A DNA stretch of 22,615 nucleotides from JAVEVH01 sp034005145 (GCA_034005145.1 JAVEVH010000008.1:1-22615), one strand, 5' to 3'. Positions 7,517 through 14,566 are shown, counted from the first letter of the stretch. Notes: generated by a model not told the origin, from the letters alone. A program made the numbers and translations.

Positions 7517-8382
7517 TCGTTATAGTTATCTACTCCTAATTTCTGTAGTAAGTCTTCTAATTCCTGCTTATTCAAAAATCTAATTATTATTCTTCCACCC
7601 TTACTCAACCTTCTTACACTTGTACTGTATCCCATCTTTTCACTTAACATTTCTCCATATCTAAGTAAATCAGGATAATCTGTTTGTATTGTTTTGTATT
7701 TAGCACTCTTACCGTAGTTAATCTTACGAACAAGAGATTCTGTTTGTCTTACACTAAGACCTCTTTTAACAACAATATCTGTAGCAGCTACTAGAGATTC
7801 TTCATCCTTAATACCAAGTAGAGCTCTAGCGTGTCCTTCAGAGATTGTTTCATTGAGTACTACCTCTTTAACAGGGTCTGGTAGTTTAAGTAATCTCATT
7901 TTGTTTGATATTGTTACTCTATTTAACCCAACCTTGTCTGCTATCTCTTCTTGTGGTAATCCAAATTCATCTTGTAACTGTTGAAATGCGTATGCTTCTT
8001 CTAATGGATTAAGGTCTCTTCTTTGAATATTTTCTATTAATGCTAACTCTAACATCTGTTGAGGTGAGGAATCCTTAATTACGATGGGTACATACTTTAA
8101 ACCTGCTAATTGAGCTGCTCTAAATCTTCTTTCACCAGCAATTATGAAATACTTATCTGTATTCTTATCTTTAGATACAATTAATGGTTGGATTATTCCG
8201 TTCTCCCTAATAGAATCTGCTAGACCAATTAACTCATCAGGCTCAATATGCATTCTAGGTTGGAATGGGTTTGGTAATATTTTAGTAATATCAAACTTCT
8301 CCCTATATGCACTACTAGAGTTATCAATTTCTTTTGAATCTATTAATGCTGCTAATCCTTTTCCTAATCTCTGTTCTTCCAT
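7513..8382 (-). CDS. parB: Chromosome partitioning protein ParB/Spo0J
   Basis: ParB is a CTP-dependent clamp that loads at parS sites and spreads, organising the origin region for segregation with ParA. The 289-residue protein has the N-terminal RLGKGLAALI (5-14), ILPNPFQPR (35-43), the CTP-binding GERRFRAAQLAG box (83-94), ENIQRRDLNPLEEA (117-130) and a helix-turn-helix around 145-165 (EEIADKVGLNRVTISNKMRL). The C-terminal dimerisation region is short but present, and length is typical. It follows parA by 18 bases on the same strand, a standard parAB operon. Its stop shares TTAA with the converging methyltransferase gene, so no room remains for a terminator between them. Confidence 0.97.
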   Translation of the reverse strand: MEEQRLGKGLAALIDSKEIDNSSSAYREKFDITKILPNPFQPRMHIEPDELIGLADSIRENGIIQPLIVSKDKNTDKYFIIAGERRFRAAQLAGLKYVPIVIKDSSPQQMLELALIENIQRRDLNPLEEAYAFQQLQDEFGLPQEEIADKVGLNRVTISNKMRLLKLPDPVKEVVLNETISEGHARALLGIKDEESLVAATDIVVKRGLSVRQTESLVRKINYGKSAKYKTIQTDYPDLLRYGEMLSEKMGYSTSVRRLSKGGRIIIRFLNKQELEDLLQKLGVDNYND

Positions 8383-8400
8383 ATATATCTATATTAAAAA

Positions 8401-9201
8401 TTAAAGAAATCTTTTTATAAATTCTTTAGCTAAGCTAGCATACGCTAGAGCTCCTGTAGATTTATTATCGTATTGAAATATTGTTTTACCGTATGAGGGA
8501 GCTTCTGAGAGTCTTACATTTCGGGGAACTACTGATTCAAATGCTACCTCTTTAAAGAATGTTCTTACATCTTCTACAACACTAGATGAGAGTTTTGTTC
8601 TACTGTCATACATGGTTAATATGACTCCTCCTAGCTGTAGATTAGAGTTTATACCTTTTATTAATTTCATAGTCCCTATTAGCTGTCCTAGCCCCTCTAG
8701 TGCGAAGTATTCACACTGTATGGGTATGAGTAATTGATCCGCAGCACTAAGTGCATTTATTGTTAGCAACCCCAATGATGGAGGACAATCTATTAATGCT
8801 ATATCAAAATCTCCCTTTACTTTCTCTAATGCTTTTTTAAGTAAAGTTTCTCTAGAAAGCATATTTACCATCTCTATCTCTGCTCCTGCTAAAGAAAGAT
8901 GTGAAGGTACTAAGAAGAGATTAGGTGTAGAGGTAGATACAAAAACAGAGTGTATTGGAGATGAATTTACTATTACATCATATATACTCTTATATGGAGC
9001 CTGTTGTTCATTAGAATCCCAATGCTGCTTATCAAACTGTTGAGTAAATCCTACCCCTGAAGAAAGATTTGCTTGAGGATCTAAATCTACAAGTAAAACT
9101 TTCTTACCTTTTTTAGCTAGTGCTGCTCCTAAGTTTATTGTAGTAGTAGTTTTTCCAACTCCTCCTTTCTGGTTTGCTATGACAAAAATTTCCATATTCA
9201 T
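8401..9201 (-). CDS. parA: Chromosome partitioning ATPase ParA/Soj
   Basis: ParA is the deviant Walker ATPase whose ATP-bound dimers coat DNA and move ParB-parS complexes. The N-terminus carries ANQKGGVGKTTTTINLGAAL (9-28) with the deviant Walker A (KGGVGKTT, signature Lys at position 12), followed by LLVDLDPQANLS and the Walker B region FDIALIDCPPSLGLLT. No N-terminal DNA-binding extension is present, so this is the short chromosomal Soj type rather than a plasmid type Ia protein. Two possible ATG codons lie at 9201 and 9195, and the second gives the more typical distance to Walker A. The gene lies between lepB and parB, with 26 bases to lepB that contain a parS-like half-site. Confidence 0.97.
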   Translation of the reverse strand: MNMEIFVIANQKGGVGKTTTTINLGAALAKKGKKVLLVDLDPQANLSSGVGFTQQFDKQHWDSNEQQAPYKSIYDVIVNSSPIHSVFVSTSTPNLFLVPSHLSLAGAEIEMVNMLSRETLLKKALEKVKGDFDIALIDCPPSLGLLTINALSAADQLLIPIQCEYFALEGLGQLIGTMKLIKGINSNLQLGGVILTMYDSRTKLSSSVVEDVRTFFKEVAFESVVPRNVRLSEAPSYGKTIFQYDNKSTGALAYASLAKEFIKRFL

Positions 9202-9210
9202 AATCTATCA

Positions 9211-9218
9211 TGTTTCAC
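9211..9218. promoter_or_regulatory. parS-like half-site upstream of parA
   Basis: TGTTTCAC is a perfect left half of the conserved bacterial parS sequence (TGTTTCACGTGAAACA) and lies ten bases upstream of the parA start. The right half does not match (AGATATAG). A single half-site of eight bases is expected about once by chance in a window of this size and composition; only its location between lepB and parA makes it notable. Confidence 0.25.
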
Positions 9219-9227
9219 AGATATAGT

Positions 9228-9833
9228 CTACAAAGGGTAGGTTTCGTGTTGTACTAACCTAAATTCATTGAATGGAAAGAACACTATCCATGCTTTACCT
9301 TTAATTTTACTTACATCAACAGGACCAAATTCTCTAGAGTCAGAGCTATTAGTTCTGTTATCACCACATACAAAATATTGATCTTCATTTACAGTAATTG
9401 TTTGTCCTTCATGAATATATGACCCACCATTAGAAATGACAGTATCTTCTAGGTAATTTGATTCATCTAAGAGTTCATCATTAATATATATTCTTCCATC
9501 TTTAATCATTACTTTATCCCCTGGTATACCTATTATTCTTTTGATGAAATCTTGTGTATCAGAGTATTTAAAGATTATTACATCACCTCTTTGTGGTTCA
9601 GAGAATTTATACGATATTTTATTTGCCATTAAAAATTCCCCATTTTTATATGTAGGATGCATAGAGTTACCGACTACCTCATGTGGAGTCATTATAAAGA
9701 GATAGAGAACTATAGCGAGTACAAGAGATATTAAAACTGTTTCAGTGAATGAGTAGATAAAGCTTCCAATAGAGCCAAGTACTTCAGTTACTTTAGCTTT
9801 TCCTCCTAATTCCTGCTGTGATGATTCATACAT
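9228..9833 (-). CDS. lepB: Signal peptidase I
   Basis: This enzyme cleaves signal peptides from exported proteins at the outer face of the membrane. The 201-residue protein has one membrane segment near 32-48 (VLISLVLAIVLYLFIM). It carries the catalytic serine box VGNSMHPT (54-61, Ser57), the GDVIIFKY strand, the general-base lysine box FIKRIIGIPGD (96-106, Lys98) and the late GDNRTNSSDSREFGPV box (box E). All the S26 family catalytic features are intact and length is typical. It starts 28 bases downstream of the tRNA-Glu 3' end on the same strand and continues into parA-parB, so part of its mRNA probably arises by processing behind the tRNA. Confidence 0.95.
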   Translation of the reverse strand: MYESSQQELGGKAKVTEVLGSIGSFIYSFTETVLISLVLAIVLYLFIMTPHEVVGNSMHPTYKNGEFLMANKISYKFSEPQRGDVIIFKYSDTQDFIKRIIGIPGDKVMIKDGRIYINDELLDESNYLEDTVISNGGSYIHEGQTITVNEDQYFVCGDNRTNSSDSREFGPVDVSKIKGKAWIVFFPFNEFRLVQHETYPL

Positions 9834-9861
9834 CTACTTTTGGGGCATAAAGTTAATATTT

Positions 9862-9937
9862 TGGTACCGCTACGGGGAATCGAACCCCGGTTTACAGGAT
9901 GAAAACCTGTCGTCCTAGACCACTAGACGATAGCGGC
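9862..9937 (-). tRNA. tRNA-Glu (anticodon TTC), CCA encoded
   Basis: The minus strand folds as a full cloverleaf. The 7-bp acceptor is GCCGCTA/TAGCGGT with a G-U first pair, the anticodon stem is ACAGG/CCTGT with loop TTTTCAT (anticodon TTC), and the T stem is CGGGG/CCCCG with TTCGATT. The discriminator A is followed by an encoded CCA (9862-9864 on the plus strand reads TGG). It is the only tRNA of the five here with an encoded CCA. Confidence 0.95.
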
Positions 9938-9949
9938 ATACCTCCAGTG

Positions 9950-9978
9950 ATTTTACTATAATACAGGTTTTTTGTTAA
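9950..9978 (-). promoter_or_regulatory. Promoter of tRNA-Glu
   Basis: On the minus strand, TTAACA (9973-9978), a 17-base spacer and TAAAAT (9950-9955) each match five of six consensus bases. The start would be near 9943, about six bases before the mature 5' end. The -35 and spacer lie inside the 3' end of the zinc-ribbon gene. Confidence 0.6.
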
Positions 9979-10198
9979 GTTCTTTTAAGAACTGTTGCTC
10001 CTCCTGGAAAGAAGCTCTTTGATATTCATTGAACTCTTTATTATACACATATCTTCTCTTACATTTACACTCTATTAATTCTCTTCTTTCAGAAAGCTTT
10101 CCTAACCTCTTTGCCTTATCTAATGGATTTGTACATCCAACACATAATCTTTTTTGTAGTAATACTGATTGGAATGGTGCGAATATTTTCTTTCCCAT
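9956..10198 (-). CDS. Small zinc-ribbon protein of unknown function
   Basis: From ATG 10198 this is an 80-residue basic protein with two cysteine pairs, LCVGC (Cys19, Cys22) and ECKCKRR (Cys44, Cys46), spaced as a small zinc ribbon. A charged helical tail follows (residues 52-75, rich in Glu, Gln, Lys). I do not recognise a named family. The composition suggests an RNA- or ribosome-associated protein, which is an inference only. The frame stays open upstream to 10249, but that extension would read through the 3' end of tRNA-Leu, so the internal ATG is preferred. It begins 24 bases after the tRNA and overlaps the tRNA-Glu promoter at its 3' end. Confidence 0.7.
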   Translation of the reverse strand: MGKKIFAPFQSVLLQKRLCVGCTNPLDKAKRLGKLSERRELIECKCKRRYVYNKEFNEYQRASFQEEQQFLKELNKKPVL

Positions 10199-10222
10199 GA
10201 CTATATAATTTTGTATTAAATA

Positions 10223-10308
10223 TGCCGAGAAGAGGACTCGAACCTCCAAGGGGTATTATCCCCACCTGCTCCTAAGGCAGGCGTGTCTGCCAATTTCACC
10301 ATCTCGGC
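10223..10308 (-). tRNA. tRNA-Leu (anticodon TAG)
   Basis: This is a class II tRNA with a long variable arm. The acceptor is GCCGAGA/TCTCGGC, the anticodon stem is CCTGC/GCAGG with loop CTTAGGA (anticodon TAG), the variable-arm hairpin is GGGGATAATACCCC and the T stem is GGAGG/CCTCT around TTCGAGT. The discriminator is A and CCA is not encoded. Confidence 0.95.
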
Positions 10309-10324
10309 TTAACCTACAGGAGAC

Positions 10325-10353
10325 ATTTTACTAAAAATAGGGTATTTATACAA
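10325..10353 (-). promoter_or_regulatory. Promoter of tRNA-Leu
   Basis: On the minus strand, TTGTAT (10348-10353), a 17-base spacer and TAAAAT (10325-10330) place the start near 10318, ten bases before the mature tRNA. The signal lies in the short gap after gatC, so the tRNA does not depend on gat transcription. Confidence 0.6.
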
Positions 10354-10358
10354 AGGTA

Positions 10359-10655
10359 TTAACTCTCTTCTATACTGCCAAATATCTTTCCATATACTTT
10401 AATATGCCCATTTTCTTTGTATTTAGCATTCTTTAGTATTTCATCTTGAGTTAAAGAATCTAGAGGAATATCCTCTCTTAGTGAAGAGAAAGGTACATGC
10501 CTTTTCATAGGTTGTACATCTTTAGTATCTATCTTTTGTAATTGGTTCGCACTATCTAATATAGTTTCCATCTGAGGTGTAAATTTCTCTAGCTCTGCAT
10601 CAGTAAGATTTATTCTAGATAGCTCTGCTATGTGTTTTAATGTTTGTTTATCCAT
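10359..10655 (-). CDS. gatC: Asp/Glu-tRNA amidotransferase subunit GatC
   Basis: GatC is the small subunit that bridges GatA and GatB in the enzyme converting misacylated Glu-tRNA-Gln (and Asp-tRNA-Asn) to the amide forms. The 98-residue protein shows the family pattern: LKHIAELSRINLTDAELEKF (6-25), a helix with MKRHVPFSSLREDIPLDSL, and the late short strand region IKVYGKIF. Its ATG lies inside the last codons of gatB with an eight-base overlap (10648-10655), so translation is coupled to gatB. The order gatB-gatC with gatA elsewhere is unusual but not rare. Confidence 0.92.
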   Translation of the reverse strand: MDKQTLKHIAELSRINLTDAELEKFTPQMETILDSANQLQKIDTKDVQPMKRHVPFSSLREDIPLDSLTQDEILKNAKYKENGHIKVYGKIFGSIEES

Positions 10656-12159
10656 TTAATTTCTCTATTAAAACTAATCTAGCCTTATTAGGATCTGCAC
10701 TACCCTTTGTTTTTTGCATTACCTGCCCTACAAGATACCCTATGGTTGCCTGTTTACCTGATTTAAAATCACTTACTGCTTTAGGATTATTACTTATTAC
10801 ATCATCAACAATATTATCTAGGTTATCTGTATTTTGTTTACTTTCTTCTATAGCTTTACTAATTAGTTCTTTTAAATCCTTTTTCTCTTCTAATGACTCT
10901 CTAAGTAACTCCTCTGCCTTATTTCTTGTTAATATCTTTTTCTCAAACTCTAAGATTAAGTAGGAAAGAGATTCCTTAGGAATATTACTTTCATTAATAT
11001 CAATCTTTTTATCATTAGCTATTGAAAATACTGCACCTGTAATCCAGTTAGATGCTGCTTTAGCTGCTTTAATGGTATCCATATCTTTGGAAAGTATCTC
11101 TAATATATCTTCAAAATATTTAGAGATATCCCTATCTGCTGTTAATACATCACTATCATATTCTGAAAGAGAGTAGGTAGAGAGATATCTATCTTTTTTT
11201 TCTTCGGGTAGTTCAATAATTTCCTGTGTAATTCTTTCAATATCTTCATCAGTAATTTCAATTATTGGTATATCAGGATCAGGCATATATCTGTAATCAT
11301 CTGCGGTTTCTTTTGATCTTTGGAATTCTGTCTTACCTTTATCTGCATTCCATCCTCTTGTTTGTTGTACTATCTTTTTACCTTCCTCTATATCTTTAAT
11401 CATTCTTTCTACTTCGTACTCTATGGATTTCTCTACTGCAGAAATGGATCCAATATTTTTTACTTCTACTTTAGAATTCAATTTGTTATCCCCTATGGGC
11501 AGTATTTCTCCATTCTTGTACTCCCATGTTCCTTTTGTTTGTACTGAGATATTTGGTTCACATCTCATCTGTCCTTTTTCCATATCTGCGTCAGAGATAC
11601 CTAGATATCTTACTATTTGTCTAATCTTTGTAGCATACTCTTTAGCTTGGTATGCACTTCTAATATTGGGTTTACTTACTATTTCAATTAGTGGTACACC
11701 TGATTTATTGTAATCAATTAAGGAGTACTCTAAATTACCTTCTGTGTGGTGTGTTGATTTCGCTACATCTTCCTCTTGGTGTATTCTTTCAATCCCTATA
11801 CCGTACTTCTTACCATCTTCATCCTTAATTTCTATATATCCATCTGAACATATTGGTCTTTTGTACTGACTAATCTGATATCCTTTGGGAAGGTCTGGAT
11901 AGAAGTAATGTTTCCTATCAAAGTGTATTTCACTATCTATATCACAATTAGTAGCAATCCCGAGTAATATACAAAGCTCTATTGCTCTTTTATTTGGTAC
12001 TGGTAATGCTCCGGGTAATCCTAAACATGTAGGACATACATGTGTATTAGGTTGTTTACCAAAGTAGTGTGTAGGGCAAGAACAAAACATTTTACTTTTT
12101 GTCTTACTCTGTATATGTATTTCTAAACCTATGATTATATCGTAGTTATCTTTATTCAC
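10648..12159 (-). CDS. gatB: Asp/Glu-tRNA amidotransferase subunit GatB
   Basis: GatB binds the misacylated tRNA and holds the kinase-like active site that phosphorylates the acyl group before amidation. The 503-residue protein opens with IIIGLEIHIQSKTKSKMFC (8-26), and the zinc site Cys26, Cys28, Cys42, Cys45 is complete (CSC and CPTC). It continues with the cradle motif YFYPDLPKGYQISQYKRPI and the KSGVPLIEIVSKP strand. The C-terminal third holds the helical and YqeY-like tail domains (about 360-503) that contact the tRNA. Length is typical. Together with gatC here and gatA at 19396-20820, the cell has a complete transamidase, which implies at least one of glutaminyl- or asparaginyl-tRNA is made indirectly. 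Confidence 0.97.
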   Translation of the reverse strand: MNKDNYDIIIGLEIHIQSKTKSKMFCSCPTHYFGKQPNTHVCPTCLGLPGALPVPNKRAIELCILLGIATNCDIDSEIHFDRKHYFYPDLPKGYQISQYKRPICSDGYIEIKDEDGKKYGIGIERIHQEEDVAKSTHHTEGNLEYSLIDYNKSGVPLIEIVSKPNIRSAYQAKEYATKIRQIVRYLGISDADMEKGQMRCEPNISVQTKGTWEYKNGEILPIGDNKLNSKVEVKNIGSISAVEKSIEYEVERMIKDIEEGKKIVQQTRGWNADKGKTEFQRSKETADDYRYMPDPDIPIIEITDEDIERITQEIIELPEEKKDRYLSTYSLSEYDSDVLTADRDISKYFEDILEILSKDMDTIKAAKAASNWITGAVFSIANDKKIDINESNIPKESLSYLILEFEKKILTRNKAEELLRESLEEKKDLKELISKAIEESKQNTDNLDNIVDDVISNNPKAVSDFKSGKQATIGYLVGQVMQKTKGSADPNKARLVLIEKLNG

Positions 12160-12217
12160 TTCTAATTAGTATGATTTAAGCATTAAAATGATATCAATTA
12201 TATATCAATATCGCAAT

Positions 12218-13309
12218 TTAACTAAATATCTTTATCTCTTGTTCCACCCTTTCTTGCTCTTGTGTATCTTGATCTGGAATTATGTAATATGTACCTCTTC
12301 CTTTACCCTTCTGTTGAATATATTCCCTATCTTGTAACTCTTGTAAGTCTCTGTATGAGGTCATAAAGGAGATACCCATCATTTTAGTATACTGTTGTCT
12401 AGTTACTCTTGGATTGCTATTAAGGAATTCAATTATCTTAATCTGTCTAGGATTTAAATCATTACCTATACTTTTTCTAATATTTGTTTTTCTGTCATAC
12501 TCCTCTGTTAATCTCTTAGATGCATCTATTACTGTTAAAGAGAGAGTGTAGAGTAATGCCTCTATGAATATTGTTAAGTCTCTTTTTCCTTTGGATATTT
12601 TAAATGCAGATTGTATATCTTCTGATATTAGAAAGAATGCTTTTGAATATGGAACAATATTATGTGGATTAAGACCATATATCTTAGTTAATATTTTTAA
12701 TATTGCAATTGCTGTTAATTGATTCCCTGCTAGAAATGGAGCCTTATCTATATACTCATACATTAAAATACTAAACTGTATTAATTTATGAGTACCTGTA
12801 GATGAGTTAGTAATATCATTAAATATTTCATTGAAATATTCTCTTACTTCTACATTAGGGTAGTAGTCCCTAAGGTTGTACCATGTGTCATACAGATCAA
12901 AGGGTTTTTCAGAAAAATGTTTTAATTTACCTAAATCCCATTCTTCTACAACACCTTTCATTAATATCTTGTTTAGGTGTGTACAGAGCTCTATAGAGGG
13001 TTTTAGAGTACTTTTACCAGTATATGTATCAATGTAGTCTTGGATATTTTTAAAGTTAGTAAATATTCTTAACTTTGCTTTGTAAGAGGGCATTACCTGT
13101 CCTCTTTGTACTGTTAACGCTTTACTGTAACCAATGGGATACGCGATTAACTCTCCCAACTTATCTATCTCCTCTGTCCTTAGCTGTTCTCTTACTTGCT
13201 CAAGTAGGGGACTAGGTATAACTGTTTGTTTAATGGATTGGATTGCTAACTCATACTTAACTATGTAGTTAACCATTAAATTCGTAATTGTATATTTATA
13301 TCTCTCCAT
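12218..13309 (-). CDS. Degenerate Fic-like protein with C-terminal winged helix
   Basis: The 363-residue layout follows Fic proteins that end in a DNA-binding domain. Residues 20-60 resemble the leading helices (VIPSPLLEQVREQLRTEE). Residues 175-215 hold ILMYEYIDKAPFLAGNQLTA, which aligns with the Fic core (normally HPFxxGNGR). In that core Pro191, Phe192, Gly195 and Asn196 are kept, but the catalytic His is Ala190 and the Gly-Arg that bind phosphate are Gln-Leu. AMP transfer therefore looks impossible by the usual mechanism. Residues 285-345 form a winged helix (LNPRQIKIIEFL, TRQQYTKMMGISFMTSYRDL, then a GKGRGTYY wing). A transcription regulator built on a dead Fic fold is the inferred role. 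It starts 16 bases after tRNA-Thr. Confidence 0.6.
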   Translation of the reverse strand: MERYKYTITNLMVNYIVKYELAIQSIKQTVIPSPLLEQVREQLRTEEIDKLGELIAYPIGYSKALTVQRGQVMPSYKAKLRIFTNFKNIQDYIDTYTGKSTLKPSIELCTHLNKILMKGVVEEWDLGKLKHFSEKPFDLYDTWYNLRDYYPNVEVREYFNEIFNDITNSSTGTHKLIQFSILMYEYIDKAPFLAGNQLTAIAILKILTKIYGLNPHNIVPYSKAFFLISEDIQSAFKISKGKRDLTIFIEALLYTLSLTVIDASKRLTEEYDRKTNIRKSIGNDLNPRQIKIIEFLNSNPRVTRQQYTKMMGISFMTSYRDLQELQDREYIQQKGKGRGTYYIIPDQDTQEQERVEQEIKIFS

Positions 13310-13325
13310 ATCGGTATATTTAAAA

Positions 13326-13398
13326 AGCTGATGGATGGCTTCGAACCAACGACCGTTCCCTTACGAAGGGAATGCTCTACCAACTGAGCTACATCAGC
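13326..13398 (-). tRNA. tRNA-Thr (anticodon CGT)
   Basis: The minus strand gives acceptor GCTGATG/CATCAGC, anticodon stem TTCCC/GGGAA with loop TTCGTAA (anticodon CGT) and a D arm AGCTCAGTTGGTAGAGC. The T stem GTTGG/CCATC has one T-T mismatch (second pair). The discriminator is T, CCA is not encoded, and a run of T follows. It reads ACG, so a second tRNA-Thr is expected elsewhere in the genome. Confidence 0.93.
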
Positions 13399-13400
13399 AA

Positions 13401-13420
13401 TTGTAACAGATTGTAACAGA
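13401..13420. repeat. Perfect 10-bp tandem repeat duplicating a -10 box
   Basis: TTGTAACAGA occurs twice back to back, starting two bases beyond the mature 5' end of tRNA-Thr. On the minus strand each copy supplies a TACAAT hexamer. Only the distal one (13410-13415) is correctly placed for the tRNA promoter. Confidence 0.8.
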
Positions 13421-13438
13421 GAGAAAGTTATGTTGCAA
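13410..13438 (-). promoter_or_regulatory. Promoter of tRNA-Thr
   Basis: On the minus strand, TTGCAA (13433-13438), a 17-base spacer and TACAAT (13410-13415) place the transcription start near 13403, about five bases before the mature tRNA. The Fic-like gene directly downstream probably shares this promoter. Confidence 0.6.
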
Positions 13439-13447
13439 TGGATACCA

Positions 13448-13990
13448 CTATTTTATTACAAATTTCTTTAGATCTGATTTTGTAAGTAATTTTTTTGTTT
13501 TACTATTTGAGATCATCGCTATACTAGGTCTGTGAGCAAACCCTATATATTCAACTTTCTTCTTTCGCATATGAACCTGTTCAACCGCAGGCAAGATATC
13601 AGTATCTGAAGAAAGAAGTAGCGCAATGTCATACTGATTATCAACTGCACCAAGTACTAAATCTAAAGCTAATTTTACATCTACACCTTTCTCATGGTAT
13701 TTATCATTGGATTTAAGTAAATATCCTTTGTTGATTTTCCAATTATATTTTTTTAGGTATGAGAAGAAACTCATTTGATTAGCCATCATTTTTAATGCTT
13801 TCTTATCATCTTCCTTTGCTCGTATGGCACCGATGTAATAGTTTTTCTGTACTAGTTCCCTATCTTCTAGAAGAAAATTAATAAATTTCTCAAAATCAAA
13901 CTTAGGAAAAGTTGGAATACCAAGCTCTTTACAGTAGAAAAAGAAATTACTACCATCAATAAAAATTTTTACTCTTTGTTTTTTAGGCAT
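13448..13990 (-). CDS. NYN-domain (LabA/DUF88-type) nuclease-like protein
   Basis: This is a 180-residue PIN-like fold of the NYN group. VKIFIDGSNFFFYC (7-20) carries Asp12 and Asn15, KGVDVKLALDLVLG (101-114) supplies the central acidic residues, and LLLSSDTDILPAVEQV (124-139) gives the final SSDTD metal site. All acidic positions expected for a magnesium-dependent RNase are present, so activity on RNA is plausible by family, with no target visible. The sequence is basic (many Lys). It is on the same strand as tRNA-Gly upstream, from which it is separated by a strong GC-rich hairpin that ends 17 bases before the start codon. No Shine-Dalgarno is seen. Confidence 0.85.
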   Translation of the reverse strand: MPKKQRVKIFIDGSNFFFYCKELGIPTFPKFDFEKFINFLLEDRELVQKNYYIGAIRAKEDDKKALKMMANQMSFFSYLKKYNWKINKGYLLKSNDKYHEKGVDVKLALDLVLGAVDNQYDIALLLSSDTDILPAVEQVHMRKKKVEYIGFAHRPSIAMISNSKTKKLLTKSDLKKFVIK

Positions 13991-14007
13991 TATTGGGGAA
14001 AATAAGA

Positions 14008-14039
14008 GCCTGCACTGTCAGAATAAATCTGGTGCAGGC
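14008..14039 (-). terminator. Strong GC-rich hairpin between tRNA-Gly and the NYN gene
   Basis: The arms GCCTGCAC (14008-14015) and GTGCAGGC (14032-14039) are perfectly complementary. Inside, CAGA (14019-14022) pairs with TCTG (14028-14031) around a five-base loop, leaving a three-base bulge. On the minus strand the stem is followed by TCTTATTTT, which is T-rich enough for a factor-independent terminator of the tRNA-Gly transcript. It also lies within the 5' leader of the NYN gene, where it could act as an attenuator or nuclease target. The stem is far richer in G+C than its surroundings. Confidence 0.6.
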
Positions 14040-14091
14040 GGTTATTGCTAGAATTATATCATCGGAAAAATTCTATAACAAGATATACAAA

Positions 14092-14164
14092 AGCGAGAGA
14101 CGGGGCTCGAACCCGCGACCTTCTCCTTGGGAAGGAGACATTCTACCAATTGAACTACTCTCGC
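14092..14164 (-). tRNA. tRNA-Gly (anticodon CCC)
   Basis: The minus strand gives acceptor GCGAGAG/CTCTCGC, anticodon stem TCTCC/GGAGA with loop TTCCCAA (anticodon CCC) and T stem GCGGG/CCCGT around TTCGAGC. The discriminator is T, usual for bacterial tRNA-Gly, and CCA is not encoded. Confidence 0.95.
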
Positions 14165-14173
14165 AGTTGAGAG

Positions 14174-14202
14174 ATTCTAGTATTTAATATGTAAAAACAC
14201 AA
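14174..14202 (-). promoter_or_regulatory. Promoter of tRNA-Gly
   Basis: On the minus strand, TTGTGT (14197-14202), a 17-base spacer and TAGAAT (14174-14179) place the start near 14167, about three bases before the mature tRNA. The signal lies directly after the YtxH stop codon. Confidence 0.5.
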
Positions 14203-14206
14203 GCTA

Positions 14207-14566
14207 TTAGACTACAGCTGACTTTAATTCATTCCAATCATCTGTTAACTGTTCACCAATCTTTTTAGCTGTAGAAGCTGCAACATCTGAATCATTCTTT
14301 AATTCATCTACTACTTTTGATACTAACTGTTTGTATGCATCTAAATCTAATTTCTTACCAGCTACTTTTAATGCTCTAATTCTTTTCTCTACTTCTTTTC
14401 TAGAAGAAAGGTAAAGATCTTGTGCTTTGTCTTGAATATCTGTAGAGAACTTTTTTATATCTTCTCTTGTTTCTGCCCCAGATTTAGGAGCAAGTAGAAG
14501 ACCTGCTGCAGTTCCAATTACAGCACCAAAGAGTAATCCTTTGAAAAATTCGTCTGATGAACTCAT
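14207..14566 (-). CDS. YtxH-domain membrane protein
   Basis: The 119-residue protein begins with the YtxH pattern FFKGLLFGAVIGTAAGLLLAP (7-27), a single Gly/Ala-rich membrane segment ending in APKSGAETRE. A long charged helix follows (about 35-115, Lys/Glu/Asp repeats) that could form a coiled coil in the cytoplasm. YtxH proteins are general-stress or envelope-associated proteins without known enzymatic activity. A promoter is readable 30 bases upstream, and tRNA-Gly follows with its own promoter, so the gene is probably transcribed alone. Confidence 0.85.
   Translation of the reverse strand: MSSSDEFFKGLLFGAVIGTAAGLLLAPKSGAETREDIKKFSTDIQDKAQDLYLSSRKEVEKRIRALKVAGKKLDLDAYKQLVSKVVDELKNDSDVAASTAKKIGEQLTDDWNELKSAVV

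Noticed and set aside
10199..10249. Upstream extension of the zinc-ribbon protein to an earlier ATG
   Set aside because: The extra 17 residues come from reading the 3' part of tRNA-Leu and its spacer. The internal ATG at 10198 is the credible start.
11320..11713. Two plus-strand ORFs of 75 and 96 codons opposite gatB
   Set aside because: They are antisense shadows of the conserved gatB coding sequence, with no family features of their own.
13993..14187. A 64-codon plus-strand ORF
   Set aside because: It is the antisense reading of tRNA-Gly (the typical ERRGSNPRPS string) and of the hairpin, not a gene.
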